Positions 63,162 to 64,000 of a stretch of 64,000 bases of DNA are shown here, in pieces (within the stretch, counting starts at the first letter, position 1; each line of letters begins with the position of its first letter). The stretch is taken from assembly GCF_039939195.1 (NCBI RefSeq), contig NZ_JBDUUH010000011.1, positions 1-64,000 of the forward strand, read 5' to 3'. This DNA comes from Foliimonas ilicis (GTDB lineage: Bacteria > Pseudomonadota > Alphaproteobacteria > Rhizobiales > Rhizobiaceae). Under the pieces are notes generated by a model that was not told the origin of the DNA, ran no database searches, and saw nothing but the letters and a program-made list of their open reading frames with translations. A program made the translations under genes and the position numbers.

Positions 63162-64000
63162 TCAAGATGCCTCTTGGGAAATCAGGGATCGATAAATTTC
63201 GGCATATTTCGCGGCGCTCCGATCCCAGGAAACGTCCGCTTTCATGCCCTGCTTCTGAACCCCCGCCCAGATTGAAGGTTCCGAAAATGCGGCAATTGCG
63301 TTGCGTATCGCGTGGAAAAGCGCTTCGCCGCTTTCCGGTGCGAACTGAAAACCTGTCGCGACACCGGCAGACAGTGCCGCCTCATTTGCGTCGATGATCG
63401 TATCGGCCAGACCGCCGGTGCGCGCGACGATCGGCACGCAGCCATAGCGCAGACCGTAAAGTTGCGTCAGGCCGCATGGCTCGAAACGCGACGGGATCAA
63501 AATGCCGTCGCTGCCGCCCTGCAGGAGATGCGAAAGCCCCTCATCATAGCCGATCACCACGCCGACACGGCCCTTATGGCGCGAAGCGGCGGCGAGCAGC
63601 GCGCCTTCCAGCCCGCCATCACCTGCACCCAATATCGCAATGCGCGCGCCAAGCCCGATCACGGAATCGAGGATGGACACCAGAACGTCCATGCCCTTCT
63701 GCCACGTCAGGCGGCTGACGACGCAGAAGATCGGGCCCGTATCATGCGCAAAATTGAAGCGCTGTTCGACAGCCTTCTTGTTGGTGCGGCGCGCGGCAAG
63801 CGTTTTCGCGGAATAAGTTGCGGGCAGATGCTTGTCCGTCGCGGGGTTCCACGTTTCGACATCGATGCCGTTGACGATGCCGTGAAGGTTTGCCGAGCGC
63901 AAATTCAGCAGTCCGTCGAGGCCCATGCCGAAGGCAGGCGTGCGGATTTCCTGCGCATAGGTCGGGCTGACGGTCGTGATTGCGGAAGCCGCCTGCAGGC
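63162..64000 (-). CDS. glgA: Glycogen synthase, partial (C-terminal part; start beyond the window)
   Basis: About 280 codons reach the right edge and the frame is open through 64000 (reading ITTVSPTYAQEIRTPAFG just before the Met at 63926). GT5 features are VSRLTWQKGMDVLV, the ADP-glucose site IPSRFEPCGLTQLYGLRYG with the conserved E-x7-type pattern, and ARTGGLADTI. It transfers glucose from ADP-glucose to the growing glycogen chain. The protein lacks about 200 N-terminal residues here only because the window ends. It is upstream in the operon glgA-pgm-glgX-alpha-glucosidase. Confidence 0.95.
   Translation of the reverse strand, partial: LQAASAITTVSPTYAQEIRTPAFGMGLDGLLNLRSANLHGIVNGIDVETWNPATDKHLPATYSAKTLAARRTNKKAVEQRFNFAHDTGPIFCVVSRLTWQKGMDVLVSILDSVIGLGARIAILGAGDGGLEGALLAAASRHKGRVGVVIGYDEGLSHLLQGGSDGILIPSRFEPCGLTQLYGLRYGCVPIVARTGGLADTIIDANEAALSAGVATGFQFAPESGEALFHAIRNAIAAFSEPSIWAGVQKQGMKADVSWDRSAAKYAEIYRSLISQEAS

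Overview
The window looks like the chromosome of a Hyphomicrobiales alphaproteobacterium, most likely the Brucella/Ochrobactrum group. The signs are moderately high GC, a MucR/Ros zinc-finger regulator, a DivJ-type hybrid of membrane, PAS and kinase domains, families typical of rhizobia and brucellae (DUF1491, DUF2336, DUF5330, DUF6456, TIGR03808, Rhizobium-type asparaginase), a betICAB choline cluster, a two-subunit methylmalonyl-CoA mutase, and many palindromic intergenic elements of the RIME type. This placement rests on protein recognition by eye; no search was run.

Layout. 0-2.7 kb: a DUF1214/DUF1254 pair and a DUF2336 protein. 2.9-6.3 kb: small conserved proteins, a membrane-anchored peptidoglycan-binding protein and a sensor kinase overlapping it. 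6.8-9.9 kb: DUF5330, SufE, an operon of a stand-alone DnaA domain-IV protein with a DUF6456 protein, a small unknown protein and mucR. 10.2-20 kb: oligopeptidase B, a diheme cytochrome c/cytochrome c' operon, Fe superoxide dismutase, a class IV aminotransferase, a haloacid dehalogenase, a lipoprotein L,D-transpeptidase, a LysE exporter and a HerA-like ATPase. 20-30.5 kb: methylmalonyl-CoA mutase, a GreA/B-type factor, a Tat-exported repeat protein, asparaginase, DUF3750, and a thiolase/SDR operon. 30.7-37.8 kb: betI-betC-GST-PLP enzyme-betA-betB, turning choline and choline-O-sulfate into glycine betaine. 37.9-41.7 kb: phosphomannomutase and a GDP-mannose pyrophosphorylase fused to an epimerase-like domain. 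41.9-47.8 kb: tRNA-Pro and an accessory stretch of small unknown genes. 47.9-53.3 kb: an oligopeptide ABC transporter. 53.5-57.5 kb: a TauE-type permease, a LysR regulator and an orphan TadE/TadG pair. 57.7-64 kb: a glycogen/alpha-glucan operon (glgA-pgm-glgX-alpha-glucosidase), with glgA running off the end.

The most unusual stretch is 42.9-45.1 kb. An operon of three exported cysteine-rich proteins, two of them tandem paralogues, sits between an intact glutathione S-transferase gene and a displaced 81-bp copy of that gene's own 3' end. This is the geometry left when a mobile segment enters a gene end and brings a replacement end. Two families of long palindromic repeats recur through the window, some inside operons. 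In one family the short hairpins within the arms show paired compensatory changes.
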